This document shows, one piece after another, positions 27,187-35,422 of a stretch of DNA of 64,000 nucleotides; positions within the stretch are counted from its first letter, which is position 1, and every line of letters starts with the position of its first letter. The notes under the pieces were generated by a model that worked only from the letters and a program-made list of their open reading frames with translations, was not told the DNA's origin and ran no database searches. The position numbers were made by a program, and so were the translations under genes. Source of the stretch: Asticcacaulis sp. ZE23SCel15 (GTDB lineage: Bacteria > Pseudomonadota > Alphaproteobacteria > Caulobacterales > Caulobacteraceae); NCBI RefSeq assembly GCF_030505395.1, contig NZ_CP130044.1, forward strand, positions 729,001-793,000, in the 5' to 3' direction.

Positions 27187-28587
27187 ATGTCAGACCAACC
27201 GAAATCCTTGTTCGACAAGGTATGGGAAAAACACATAGTCGAGGACGAAAGCTACGACCGTCCGGCCGTGCTTTATATCGACCTGCATCTTGTCCACGAA
27301 GTGACCTCGCCGCAGGCCTTTTCAGCGATTGAGGAACGCAGGCTGAAAGTCCGCCGTCCGGATCGTACCTTTGCGACGCTCGATCACTCAACCCCGACCT
27401 TGCCGCCTAATGCTGCGGGTGAGCGTCCTTACTTTACAGCGGATGCGAAAAATCAGGTCGAAACCTTAGAGCGCAACACCAAAAACCACGGCGTCAAGCT
27501 GTTCGGCTGGGGCTCTGAAAACCGCGGCGTCGTCCACGTCATGGGGCCGGAAATGGGCCTGACCCAGCCCGGCATGACGGTGGTGTGCGGCGACAGCCAT
27601 ACCTCAACCCACGGCGCGTTCGGCTGTATTGCCTTTGGCATCGGCACCTCCGAAGTCGGCCATGTGCTGGCGACGCAATGTTTGGCGCAACGCAAACCTA
27701 AGACTATGCGCATCACCGTCACCGGCGAATTGCAAGCCGGTGTGTCGGGCAAGGACGTGGCGCTGACCATCATCAACCGCCTCGGTTTCGGTGGCGGCAC
27801 CGGCTATGCACTAGAATATTGCGGGCCGGTGATTGATGCGCTCGATATGGAAGGGCGCATGACCGTCTGCAACCTGTCGATCGAGGCCGGGGCGCGCTGC
27901 GGTATGATAGCGCCCGATCAAAAGACGATTGAGTGGCTGCGTGGCCGGGCCTATGTCCCAAACGATTATGAGGCCGCGGCGGCCGAATGGCTGAAACTGA
28001 AATCCGACGACGGTGCGGTCTTTGACGATGAAATCACCATCGACGGCTCGATCATTGAGCCAATGGCGACCTGGGGCACCACGCCGGATCAGGGCGCTGC
28101 GGTCTCCAAAGCTGTACCGGTGGCCTCCAATGAGAACGAAGCCAAGGCCCTGAAATATATGCACTTTGAGGGCGGCGAAGCCCGCGATCTGGCAAAGGTC
28201 GACGTGGTCTTTATCGGCTCCTGTACCAATGGCCGCATGTCTGATTTACGGGCGGCGGCTGAGATCATGAAGGGCCGCCATATCGCCGAGGGCGTGCGCA
28301 TGCTGGTCGTGCCGGGCTCTGAGCAGGTGCGCGCCGAAGCGGTAGCCGAAGGCTTAGATAAAATCTTCACCGACGCGGGCGCTGAGTGGCGTCTGCCGGG
28401 CTGTTCGATGTGCATCGCCATGAACGGTGATTTCGTACAACCGGGACAGTTGGCGGTATCGACTTCCAACCGCAATTTCGAGGGCCGTCAGGGCCCCGGC
28501 GCGCGCACGGTTCTGGCCTCACCGGCCACCGCGGCGGCCTCTGCCATTGCCGGTCATATCACCGATCCGCGACGATATATCGCTTAA
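27187..28587 (+). CDS. leuC: 3-isopropylmalate dehydratase, large subunit
   Basis: 466 aa, normal for bacterial LeuC. Aconitase-family [4Fe-4S] enzyme converting 2- to 3-isopropylmalate with Leu[13 protein letters not shown] near residue 135, Fe-S cysteines in IGSCTNGR and [13 protein letters not shown] hairpin begins at its last codons, and leuD follows after 51 nt. leuA is not in the window. Confidence 0.95.
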   Translation: MSDQPKSLFDKVWEKHIVEDESYDRPAVLYIDLHLVHEVTSPQAFSAIEERRLKVRRPDRTFATLDHSTPTLPPNAAGERPYFTADAKNQVETLERNTKNHGVKLFGWGSENRGVVHVMGPEMGLTQPGMTVVCGDSHTSTHGAFGCIAFGIGTSEVGHVLATQCLAQRKPKTMRITVTGELQAGVSGKDVALTIINRLGFGGGTGYALEYCGPVIDALDMEGRMTVCNLSIEAGARCGMIAPDQKTIEWLRGRAYVPNDYEAAAAEWLKLKSDDGAVFDDEITIDGSIIEPMATWGTTPDQGAAVSKAVPVASNENEAKALKYMHFEGGEARDLAKVDVVFIGSCTNGRMSDLRAAAEIMKGRHIAEGVRMLVVPGSEQVRAEAVAEGLDKIFTDAGAEWRLPGCSMCIAMNGDFVQPGQLAVSTSNRNFEGRQGPGARTVLASPATAAASAIAGHITDPRRYIA

Positions 28588-28621
28588 AAGTCCCTCGCTC
28601 CGCTCAGTGTACTTTTAAGCG
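28581..28621. repeat. Intergenic hairpin, AAAAGT/ACTTTT family
   Basis: Perfect 11-bp arms CGCTTAAAAGT and ACTTTTAAGCG; the left arm includes the leuC stop codon. The 19-nt loop CCCTCGCTCCGCTCAGTGT is closely like that of the hairpin after cysNC. Confidence 0.7.
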
Positions 28622-28638
28622 GAAACTGGAAACGAAAA

Positions 28639-29226
28639 ATGTCAAACCAAGAACCGATCAACACCTTCTCATCACGCATCGCCGTGCTGCCCGAAGCCAA
28701 TATCGACACCGACCAGATCATTCCGGCGCGTTTTCTGACGACCACGTCACGCAAAGGACTTGGTGTGGCGGCATTTAACGACTGGCGCTACGAAAAAGAC
28801 GGCACGCCCAAGCCTGATTTTATCCTCAATACCATTGACCCATCTGAACATCGCGTTCTGGTCGGCGGCAACAATTTCGGCTGCGGCTCCTCGCGCGAGC
28901 ACGCGCCCTGGGCGTTGACCGACTATGGTTTCAAGGCCGTGATTTCGACCGAGATCGCTGATATTTTCACGTCCAACAGCCTGAAAAACGGCCTGTTGCC
29001 GATCGTGGTAACACCGGAGATTCACGCCAAGCTTCTGGCCAGTCCGCAGCAGCGTGTGACGATTGACCTTGAGGCCAATGAACTGCGCCTCGAAGACGGT
29101 ACGGTCTTTATCTTCAAAATCGAAGCGTTTGCGCGCCAGTGCCTGCTGGAAGGCGTCGACGCTATGGGCTGGCTGATCAACCGACTGCCCGCCATTGAAA
29201 CCTATGAAAAAGAGCATGCCGCATGA
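28639..29226 (+). CDS. leuD: 3-isopropylmalate dehydratase, small subunit
   Basis: 195 aa, the swivel domain that pairs with LeuC. The signature NNFGCGSSREHAPWAL is near residue 75 and ANIDTDQIIPARF near residue 18. The stop overlaps the leuB start as ATGA, so the two are coupled. Confidence 0.95.
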   Translation: MSNQEPINTFSSRIAVLPEANIDTDQIIPARFLTTTSRKGLGVAAFNDWRYEKDGTPKPDFILNTIDPSEHRVLVGGNNFGCGSSREHAPWALTDYGFKAVISTEIADIFTSNSLKNGLLPIVVTPEIHAKLLASPQQRVTIDLEANELRLEDGTVFIFKIEAFARQCLLEGVDAMGWLINRLPAIETYEKEHAA

Positions 29227-30290
29227 GCAAATTCAACATAGTCATCCTCCCCGGTGATGGCATCGGCCCCGAAGTCGCCGCCGCCGGCCGTCTGGCGCTG
29301 GAAACCATTGGCGACGTGTTCGGCCATGACTTCACTTTTGAGGAAAAGCTGATCGGCGGCATTGCCATTGATACGGTTGATGATCCGTACCCGGCCGATA
29401 CCGACGCTGCGTGCCTGGCCGCCGATGCGGTTCTGCTGGGTGCTGTCGGCGGGCCGAAGTGGGACCTGAAACCTAAGCGTCCTGAGCAGGGACTCCTTGC
29501 CGTGCGTAAATCCATGGGCCTGTTCGCGAACTTACGTCCGATGGATGTGGCGCCGTCTCAGGCGTTTCGGTCGCCGCTGAAAGAAGAGATCGTGTCGGGC
29601 GCTGACATGCTGATCGTGCGGGAACTAACTGGCGGACTCTATTTCGGCAAGCGCACCCGCACCGAGACGACCGCGACCGACGAATGTCTTTATACGGTGG
29701 CCGAGGTTGAGCGCGTTGCTCATGTTGCCTTTCAGGCCGCCCGCAAGCGCCGCAATAAGGTGACCAGCGTCGATAAGGCCAATGTCATTGAAACCTCGCG
29801 CCTGTGGCGGGAGACGGTCAATAAACTGCATGCTGCCGAATATTCGGATGTCGAGCTGGAGCACGCCCTGGTCGATTCCATGGCCATGCATTTGGTGACC
29901 CGCCCCAAGGATTTCGACGTGATCCTGACCGAGAATATGTTCGGTGACATTCTCTCCGATCTGGCCTCGGTCCTGCCGGGTTCGATTGGCTTGCTGGGGT
30001 CGGCGTCATTAGGCTCGACAGGGAAAGGTCTCTATGAGCCGATCCACGGTTCTGCGCCGGACATCGCGGGGAAGGATCTGGCCAACCCGATGGGCACGCT
30101 CAAATCCGTTAGCATGATGCTGCGCCACAGCCTGAACCTGAGCCGTGAAGCTGATACATTGGACGCCGCCATCGATGCGGTGATCAAGGCTGGCACCCTG
30201 ACCCGCGACCTTGGCGGCACGGCGTCGGGCTCTCAGGTTGCCAAGGCCGTTGCCGACCAAATCCGCGTTCAGGCTAAAGTCGCCGTTTAG
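29223..30290 (+). CDS. leuB: 3-isopropylmalate dehydrogenase
   Basis: 355-aa NAD-dependent oxidative decarboxylase of leucine synthesis. ILPGDGIGPEV at the start, substrate arginines in RELTGGLYFGKRTR, metal site in ENMFGDILSDLASVLPGSIG, and HGSAPDIAGKD for NAD. Last gene of the leuCDB run, followed by a terminator shared with the converging DUF167 gene. Confidence 0.95.
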   Translation: MSKFNIVILPGDGIGPEVAAAGRLALETIGDVFGHDFTFEEKLIGGIAIDTVDDPYPADTDAACLAADAVLLGAVGGPKWDLKPKRPEQGLLAVRKSMGLFANLRPMDVAPSQAFRSPLKEEIVSGADMLIVRELTGGLYFGKRTRTETTATDECLYTVAEVERVAHVAFQAARKRRNKVTSVDKANVIETSRLWRETVNKLHAAEYSDVELEHALVDSMAMHLVTRPKDFDVILTENMFGDILSDLASVLPGSIGLLGSASLGSTGKGLYEPIHGSAPDIAGKDLANPMGTLKSVSMMLRHSLNLSREADTLDAAIDAVIKAGTLTRDLGGTASGSQVAKAVADQIRVQAKVAV

Positions 30291-30317
30291 GGCGCTGTCC
30301 GTTTAAACTATGCACAT

Positions 30318-30351
30318 AAAAACCCCTCAGGTTTCGCCCTGATGGGTTTTT
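30318..30351. terminator. Bidirectional terminator after leuB
   Basis: AAAAACCC-C-TCAGG, loop, CCTGA-T-GGGTTTTT: one mismatch in a long stem, with A and T runs outside. It also covers the end of the minus-strand DUF167 gene. Confidence 0.8.
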
Positions 30352-30617
30352 ATTTGAGCCATAAGGCCCTCATCGCTCAGACCGTCAACCTCGACCTGCT
30401 TGTAACGTGACGTATCACCTGACAGGAGGGTCAGCCGTGATTTCGGTAGGTTCAGTTCCTTGGCCAGAAACGCCAAAAGGGCCGCATTGGCGCGGCCCTC
30501 AATCGGTGCGGCCTTGACCCGCACTTTCAGAATTTTGCGTCCGTTCTCGTCTACATCCCAACCATCTATCCGGTCATGGGCGGCTTTGGGCGTCAGGCGG
30601 ATGACCAGCTTAGCCAA
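30327..30617 (-). CDS. DUF167 (YggU-type) protein
   Basis: 96-aa member of the YggU/DUF167 family: LVIRLTPKAAHDRIDGW at the start, VRVKAAPIEGRANAALLAFL in the middle and LPKSRLTLLSGDTSRYKQV. The fold is known, the function is not. It follows the YggT gene by 5 nt on the same strand, the widespread yggT-yggU pairing. Confidence 0.85.
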   Translation of the reverse strand: MAKLVIRLTPKAAHDRIDGWDVDENGRKILKVRVKAAPIEGRANAALLAFLAKELNLPKSRLTLLSGDTSRYKQVEVDGLSDEGLMAQIKTHQGET

Positions 30618-30622
30618 AAAAC

Positions 30623-30928
30623 CTAGCCAAGAATGGGATAAAGACCGTTTGCCGCCATTGGGATCAGGAAGCGGCGCATCCCTGAAATGATCAGCAGCGC
30701 AAAAATCGGGCTGATGTCGATGCCGCCCAGCGTGGGGATCAAACGACGGAACGGCTCCAGGATCGGGCCGGTGATGCGGTCCAGCGTGTAGTGGATATTA
30801 TAGACGACACGGTTATGGGTGTTGATGACATTAAAGGCGATCAGCCAGCTCATGATGGCGCTGATGATAATGGCCCAATAGGCGATGCCCAAAATGCCGT
30901 CGAGAATAAAAATAACAAAACCGGTCAT
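30623..30928 (-). CDS. YggT family membrane protein
   Basis: 101 aa with two hydrophobic helices (about 5-30 and 68-90) and the family motif LDRITGPILEPFRRLIP between them. YggT proteins are linked to inner-membrane or septum-related functions in some species, but no precise role is known. Probably the promoter-proximal gene of a yggT-DUF167 unit. Confidence 0.85.
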   Translation of the reverse strand: MTGFVIFILDGILGIAYWAIIISAIMSWLIAFNVINTHNRVVYNIHYTLDRITGPILEPFRRLIPTLGGIDISPIFALLIISGMRRFLIPMAANGLYPILG

Positions 30929-31088
30929 GCGTGTCCTTAACTGGGATCGGGCGGCGCGGCTTTAAGCGCGCGTATAATTATATCCATATAATGATTTGGC
31001 TGTCTCAAACAAGTAAGCGTGACAGGTTATGGAGCGCTTGACAGGCTCATATCCTGGCTTATTAAAAACCACACTTTGTCATGGACAA

Positions 31089-31164
<76 letters not shown>

Positions 31165-31326
31165 TTGAAAACACTGTTTACGCGGCCGCTTTGGCCCGAT
31201 GTTTCCCTTATAAATAAGCCTCTACTCACGCGTCGCTGTCGCGCGCTGCGCCGCACACAACCGTCAGGTGATGTCCCTATACGTTCACATATCACCGTTA
31301 TAGGTTGTGGACGTGGGGGATTTGAC

Positions 31327-32430
31327 ATGACATCGGCGGCACCGAAACCGGCTCATCTTAACACGCTTGATGGTTTGCGCGGCATTGCTGCAGTTTCGGT
31401 CATGGCTTTTCACTGGCACATCGAAGCCGGTTCGCCCATGTTTCAGCACAGCCGTTTGGCCGTCGACCTGTTCTTTTTAATGAGCGGTTTTGTGCTGGCC
31501 TATGCCTATGATGACCGTCTGAAGGCCGGCCTGCCCTTTTGGACTTTTTTCATTCCACGCCTGATCCGACTTTACCCTATGATATTGATGGGGATCGGAT
31601 TTGGCGCCGCCTGGTTTACACTCGACTGGCTGATTACGGGGGAGAAGACCTTCACGGCGCCCCAGTTCGTCATGTATCTGCTTATGAACCTGTTTATGAT
31701 TCCGGTCGTGACCTGGGATCAGGACATCGCGATGTTTCCGCTCAATCTGGTGCTGTGGTCGATGTTTTTTGAGCTTATAGCCTATGCCGCCTATGGGCTG
31801 GTGTTTGCCAAGGCCAGGACGCGCTGGCTTGTTCCAGTCATTGTGGCAGGTGCCATTGGCGTGACCGGCTGGCTAATTTTCAATTTTGGCAATTCGGCCG
31901 CAGTGCCGACGGGTCTGGGGTTTCTTAAACAAGGCTTTCTGGCTGATCTGTCGCGGATTGGCCTGTCGTTCTTTCTGGGCGTTATGATCTTTCGCGGACT
32001 CCCACGATTAAACGCCCTTCCGTCTATTCCTGTCGTATTCTTGCCCATGATGTGCCTGCTGATTTTCGTTCAGCCCGAAGGCAGCCTTAACTGGTGGACG
32101 TTCCTGTTCACCATACTAATCGTCTTCCCTTTCATGCTTTTGTCAGCTATCCGGGAAAATATCACCGGACGCTATGGCGCCGTCTCCAAATTCCTCGGCG
32201 ATATATCATACCCTCTGTATGTCACCCACCTGCCGGTCATGTGGACCCTGCGCGCTGTTCTGCACAAACTGTTCCCGGAGTTGCCCATCATTTGGCTGGG
32301 CCTCATCATATTGCCCGGATGCGTGTTGGTCGCTTACCTCCTGCTCAGGTTCTATGATCTGCCTGTGCGACGCTTCCTGAGTCAGAAGCTCAAGCCCATC
32401 AGCTTGAACAACCGCATACCAGCGGAGTAA
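31327..32430 (+). CDS. Acyltransferase 3 (OafA/YrhL-type) membrane protein
   Basis: 367 aa from ATG 31327, with GGGGGA before it. Around ten hydrophobic segments. The N-terminus has the family pattern: LNTLDGLRGIAAVSVMAFHW, then RLAVDLFFLMSGFVLAYAY, and RLIRLYPM in the first loop. Such enzymes O-acylate cell-surface or exported glycans in the inner membrane; the acceptor is unknown. It has no SGNH domain. A frame extension upstream runs through the tRNA and is rejected. Monocistronic. Confidence 0.85.
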   Translation: MTSAAPKPAHLNTLDGLRGIAAVSVMAFHWHIEAGSPMFQHSRLAVDLFFLMSGFVLAYAYDDRLKAGLPFWTFFIPRLIRLYPMILMGIGFGAAWFTLDWLITGEKTFTAPQFVMYLLMNLFMIPVVTWDQDIAMFPLNLVLWSMFFELIAYAAYGLVFAKARTRWLVPVIVAGAIGVTGWLIFNFGNSAAVPTGLGFLKQGFLADLSRIGLSFFLGVMIFRGLPRLNALPSIPVVFLPMMCLLIFVQPEGSLNWWTFLFTILIVFPFMLLSAIRENITGRYGAVSKFLGDISYPLYVTHLPVMWTLRAVLHKLFPELPIIWLGLIILPGCVLVAYLLLRFYDLPVRRFLSQKLKPISLNNRIPAE

Positions 32431-32493
32431 CAGCAGGCCCCTTAAGCTCTGACATTACCGCTATTGCGCCATCACTCGGCCTGAGTTGACAAA

Positions 32494-32524
32494 TAAAAAC
32501 CCGACCTGATCGCTCAGGCCGGGC
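32494..32524 (-). terminator. Terminator of the ompA-like gene
   Basis: On the minus strand CCCGGCCTGA-GCGA-TCAGGTCGGG followed by TTTTTATTT. Confidence 0.85.
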
Positions 32525-32561
32525 TCTTTTGTCTTAAGACCTTAGAGGTCGCGATCTTAAA

Positions 32562-33743
32562 TTAGAACGCGATGTCGATGGTCGAACGACGGTTCAGAGG
32601 CTCTTTCACGCCGTCGCCGGTGGCGACTGCCGGGGCCGATTTACCCTTCCAGTCAACAGCCAGCTTGGAACCGTCAACGCCGAGGCCAGCGAGGGCATCA
32701 GCAACGGTCTTAGCGCGGCGTTCCGACAGGCGGATGTTGTAAGCAGCAGAACCGGAGGTGTCGGCGTGACCAACAACAACGATACGGGTCGCGTTACCAG
32801 CCTTGGCATAGTCAGCCGCAGCCTGAACCACAGCCTGAGCATCTGCCGTCAGAGCCGATTGGTCGAATTCGAAGTACACGATGAATTCGCGGGCTTCATA
32901 GACCGGGGCTGGCGGCGCAACCGGCTCAACGACCGGAGGCGGAGGCGGCGGAGGCGGAGGCGGTGGGGGAGGAGGCGGCGGTGGGGGTGGTGGGGTCGGC
33001 GAACCGAAGGCCCAACGCAGACCAACCGAAACCGTTTGGTTATCGAAACGGCCAGAGAAGTCACCTGGTTGATAAGTAGCCAGCGGCGACGACGAGGTCG
33101 AAGCGATGCTGACCTTATCCAGCTTATGATAACGGTAGGTCAGGTCCAGGTCCAGCTTTTCGGACAGAGCCCAGACGAAGCCGGTCAGGAACTGGTAGGA
33201 AGCGACCGTGTCATCACCAGAGATAGACAGGGTTTGGCTGGCATTCGAGAACTTGCCTTGAATGTCGACATCAACCTTGGTCAGACCAGCACCGATACCG
33301 ACGAACGGATGGAAGCTGGATTCTGGCAGGAAGTCATAGATCAGGTTAGCCATGACCGAAGTTTGATCGATCGAACCGTCCGGCGAACCGCAGGTGGTGG
33401 CGGTTTGCGTTGAGGCACAAAGTGACTGAGCCGTAAGAGTGCGCGGGAAACCACGAGCTGCGGTCACGTCGCCGGGGCGATAGCCGCCTTCGAGTTCAAC
33501 GCGCCAGTTCGGGCTGTAACGGTAGCCGAGACGGGCAAAACCAGCCCAGTCGTCATCCGTCGAAACGTCGAAGATGTAAGGACCGCCGTCAGGGGCCGTA
33601 CCTTGCGAACGGGCACCCCATTCGTCCTTCCAGTTATAACCGAGGTCGACGGCGCCGTACCATCCCTTGATTTCTTCAGCGACGGCACCAGAGGCCAACG
33701 CTAAAGAGGCGAGTGCAGCACTCGCCAGCAGTTTCAATTTCAT
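32562..33743 (-). CDS. OmpA-family outer membrane protein with polyproline linker
   Basis: 393 aa from ATG 33743, with signal peptide MKLKLLASAALASLALASGA. An eight-strand-type barrel (about 22-250; ends in VSVGLRWAFG) is joined by about 20 consecutive prolines to an OmpA C-terminal peptidoglycan-binding domain (about 290-393, IRLSERRAKTVADALAGLG and NRRSTIDIAF). It should anchor the outer membrane to the cell wall. The proline run is coded by mixed CCN codons, hence maintained rather than a fresh slippage product. An upstream frame extension is not favoured, as it would bury the signal peptide. The 5' leader carries a hairpin. Confidence 0.92.
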   Translation of the reverse strand: MKLKLLASAALASLALASGAVAEEIKGWYGAVDLGYNWKDEWGARSQGTAPDGGPYIFDVSTDDDWAGFARLGYRYSPNWRVELEGGYRPGDVTAARGFPRTLTAQSLCASTQTATTCGSPDGSIDQTSVMANLIYDFLPESSFHPFVGIGAGLTKVDVDIQGKFSNASQTLSISGDDTVASYQFLTGFVWALSEKLDLDLTYRYHKLDKVSIASTSSSPLATYQPGDFSGRFDNQTVSVGLRWAFGSPTPPPPPPPPPPPPPPPPPPPPVVEPVAPPAPVYEAREFIVYFEFDQSALTADAQAVVQAAADYAKAGNATRIVVVGHADTSGSAAYNIRLSERRAKTVADALAGLGVDGSKLAVDWKGKSAPAVATGDGVKEPLNRRSTIDIAF

Positions 33744-34085
33744 AATTAGAGCCCTCTCTTGGCTTTTTCCAACAAACAGCCGACGCATTCGGCTGAAAGC
33801 TTTAATCATTACAAGCGCCTTTAATAACTTCACGAGGGGGGTTTGACTAGCCGTCAAATTGAATAATGCCCCATATTCAGCCGTTTCAGGTGCGTTTAGG
33901 CGAACCTGACACCTTAAAGACACGCTTATCCCTATAAAATCAGAGGATGTAAAATTTCAATTCGTGATACCGAGCGTCAATAGTCTGAAAATACCGCACA
34001 AAAAAGCTTGCACAAACTTTCATCAGCCATTAGAGACACCCGCTCTGACGGCCACAGGCTTTACAGCCCCTACTCAGACCTCTGC
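33744..34085. other. ompA leader and promoter region, no gene
   Basis: 342 bp without a convincing frame. On the minus strand a 7-bp hairpin CAGCCGA-ATGCG-TCGGCTG (33777-33795) lies about 35-50 nt before the ompA-like start and may stabilise its mRNA. The rest is AT-rich and may hold promoters of the ompA-like gene and of tRNA-Ser. Confidence 0.5.
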
Positions 34086-34175
<90 letters not shown>

Positions 34176-34324
34176 CTCCTCTTAATATAAAGCATCTGAA
34201 CTAGCCCGTACGTCGCGCTGGCGCGTTAATAGCCAACCACATCAAACGCCTGGCGACGCTCAAAGGTCCATTATTTTAAGAGAATAATCAAGAGCCCGAA
34301 ATCGCCTCAAACCCTTAAGGATTA

Positions 34325-34401
34325 TGGCGCACCCGACAGGATTCGAACCTGTGACCTTTGCCTTCGGAGGGCAACACTCTATCCAGCTGAGCTACGGGTG
34401 C
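34325..34401 (-). tRNA. tRNA-Arg (CCG)
   Basis: 77 nt with encoded CCA. On the minus strand: acceptor GCACCCG/CGGGTGC, D arm GCTCAGCTGGATAGAG, anticodon stem TTGCC/GGCAA with loop CTCCGAA (anticodon CCG, reading CGG), T arm with GGTTCGAATCC. Confidence 0.93.
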
Positions 34402-34592
34402 GCACGATCAGGGAGGCCCTTTGAGGCCTGCGCGGGCGGAACCTATGCTAAACGCGCGCCCCGCTCAACTTAAAATTTGGCTCACTCACACGATTTACGC
34501 AGCCTACATACAAACGCCAAATTGACGAAGGTGCGGCAATTGCTTTAATGACCTTGATTAAGGCCCCCACCCCGCCAAAGGTATTTTACGAC

Positions 34593-34802
34593 ATGAGCAC
34601 GACCCAGCCCCCCGAAGTCATCTATGTGGACAGCCACAAGGTCGGATGTAATGGCGGCGGCGGCGCGCTGGGTCACCCGATGGTTTATCTGGAACTTGGC
34701 CAGGACGGCGAAGTTGAGTGCGGCTATTGCGACCGCAAATTCGTCCATAAGGATCACGCACACGACTATGCAGATCCATCGCCTCGTCCTGAAGAGCATT
34801 AG
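34593..34802 (+). CDS. zf-CHCC zinc-finger protein (NDUFS6-like)
   Basis: 69 aa from ATG 34593. The zinc site is [15 protein letters not shown] followed by CGYC, the zf-CHCC pattern found in alphaproteobacteria and in the mitochondrial complex I subunit NDUFS6. In mitochondria that protein helps assemble the complex I Fe-S arm; a like role here is inference. It is followed after 73 nt by a glyoxalase gene. An upstream in-frame ATG at 34548 would add 15 residues. Confidence 0.8.
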   Translation: MSTTQPPEVIYVDSHKVGCNGGGGALGHPMVYLELGQDGEVECGYCDRKFVHKDHAHDYADPSPRPEEH

Positions 34803-34875
34803 CAAGCGCATTCCCAAAAGTGCCAATATAGTTCTCTGGCGGTTTTTGGAATCAAATGCGCGACAGGAAAAAATC

Positions 34876-35343
34876 ATGCGATACCTACATACCATGGTGC
34901 GCGTCAAAAACCTTGAGGCGTCGCTGGAGTTTTACTGCAAGGGCTTAGGCCTCTACGAAGTCCGCCGCCATGAGAGTGCGCAGGGCCGGTTTACACTAGT
35001 GTTTCTGGCCGCACCTGCCGACAAGGCGACCGCTGAGATTAATGGCGGCGACCGCGCCGCACCCCATGTCGAGTTGACCTATAACTGGCCGGATGAGAAC
35101 GGTAAGGTTGAGGATTACACCGGCGGGCGTAATTTCGGCCACCTGGCCTATGAGGTCGATGATATCTATGCGACCTGCCAGCACTTGATGGATATGGGCG
35201 TGATCATCAACCGCCCGCCGCGCGACGGTAATATGGCCTTTGTGCGCTCACCCGATAATATCAGCATTGAATTGCTGCAAAAGGGCCCGCCCAAGGCCCC
35301 TGCCGAACCGTGGGCCTCCATGCCTAACATCGGAAGTTGGTGA
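34876..35343 (+). CDS. gloA: Lactoylglutathione lyase (glyoxalase I)
   Basis: 155 aa from ATG 34876, with AGGA 8 nt upstream. VOC-superfamily metalloenzyme converting the methylglyoxal-glutathione adduct to lactoylglutathione. [20 protein letters not shown] holds the first metal His; later ligands are in [28 protein letters not shown] and NISIELLQ. The spacing fits GloA (about 135-180 aa). Confidence 0.88.
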   Translation: MRYLHTMVRVKNLEASLEFYCKGLGLYEVRRHESAQGRFTLVFLAAPADKATAEINGGDRAAPHVELTYNWPDENGKVEDYTGGRNFGHLAYEVDDIYATCQHLMDMGVIINRPPRDGNMAFVRSPDNISIELLQKGPPKAPAEPWASMPNIGSW

Positions 35344-35422
35344 GCACCTGACATCCTGACTTGATCTGACATCATATAGGTTTAGGTATAGCCGACTATA
35401 TTTCGCAGTGAGGGCAGGATAG

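Noticed and set aside
32930-33000. CRISPR or tandem DNA repeat
   Set aside because: It is the polyproline codon run of the OmpA-like gene. No CRISPR array was seen anywhere in the window.
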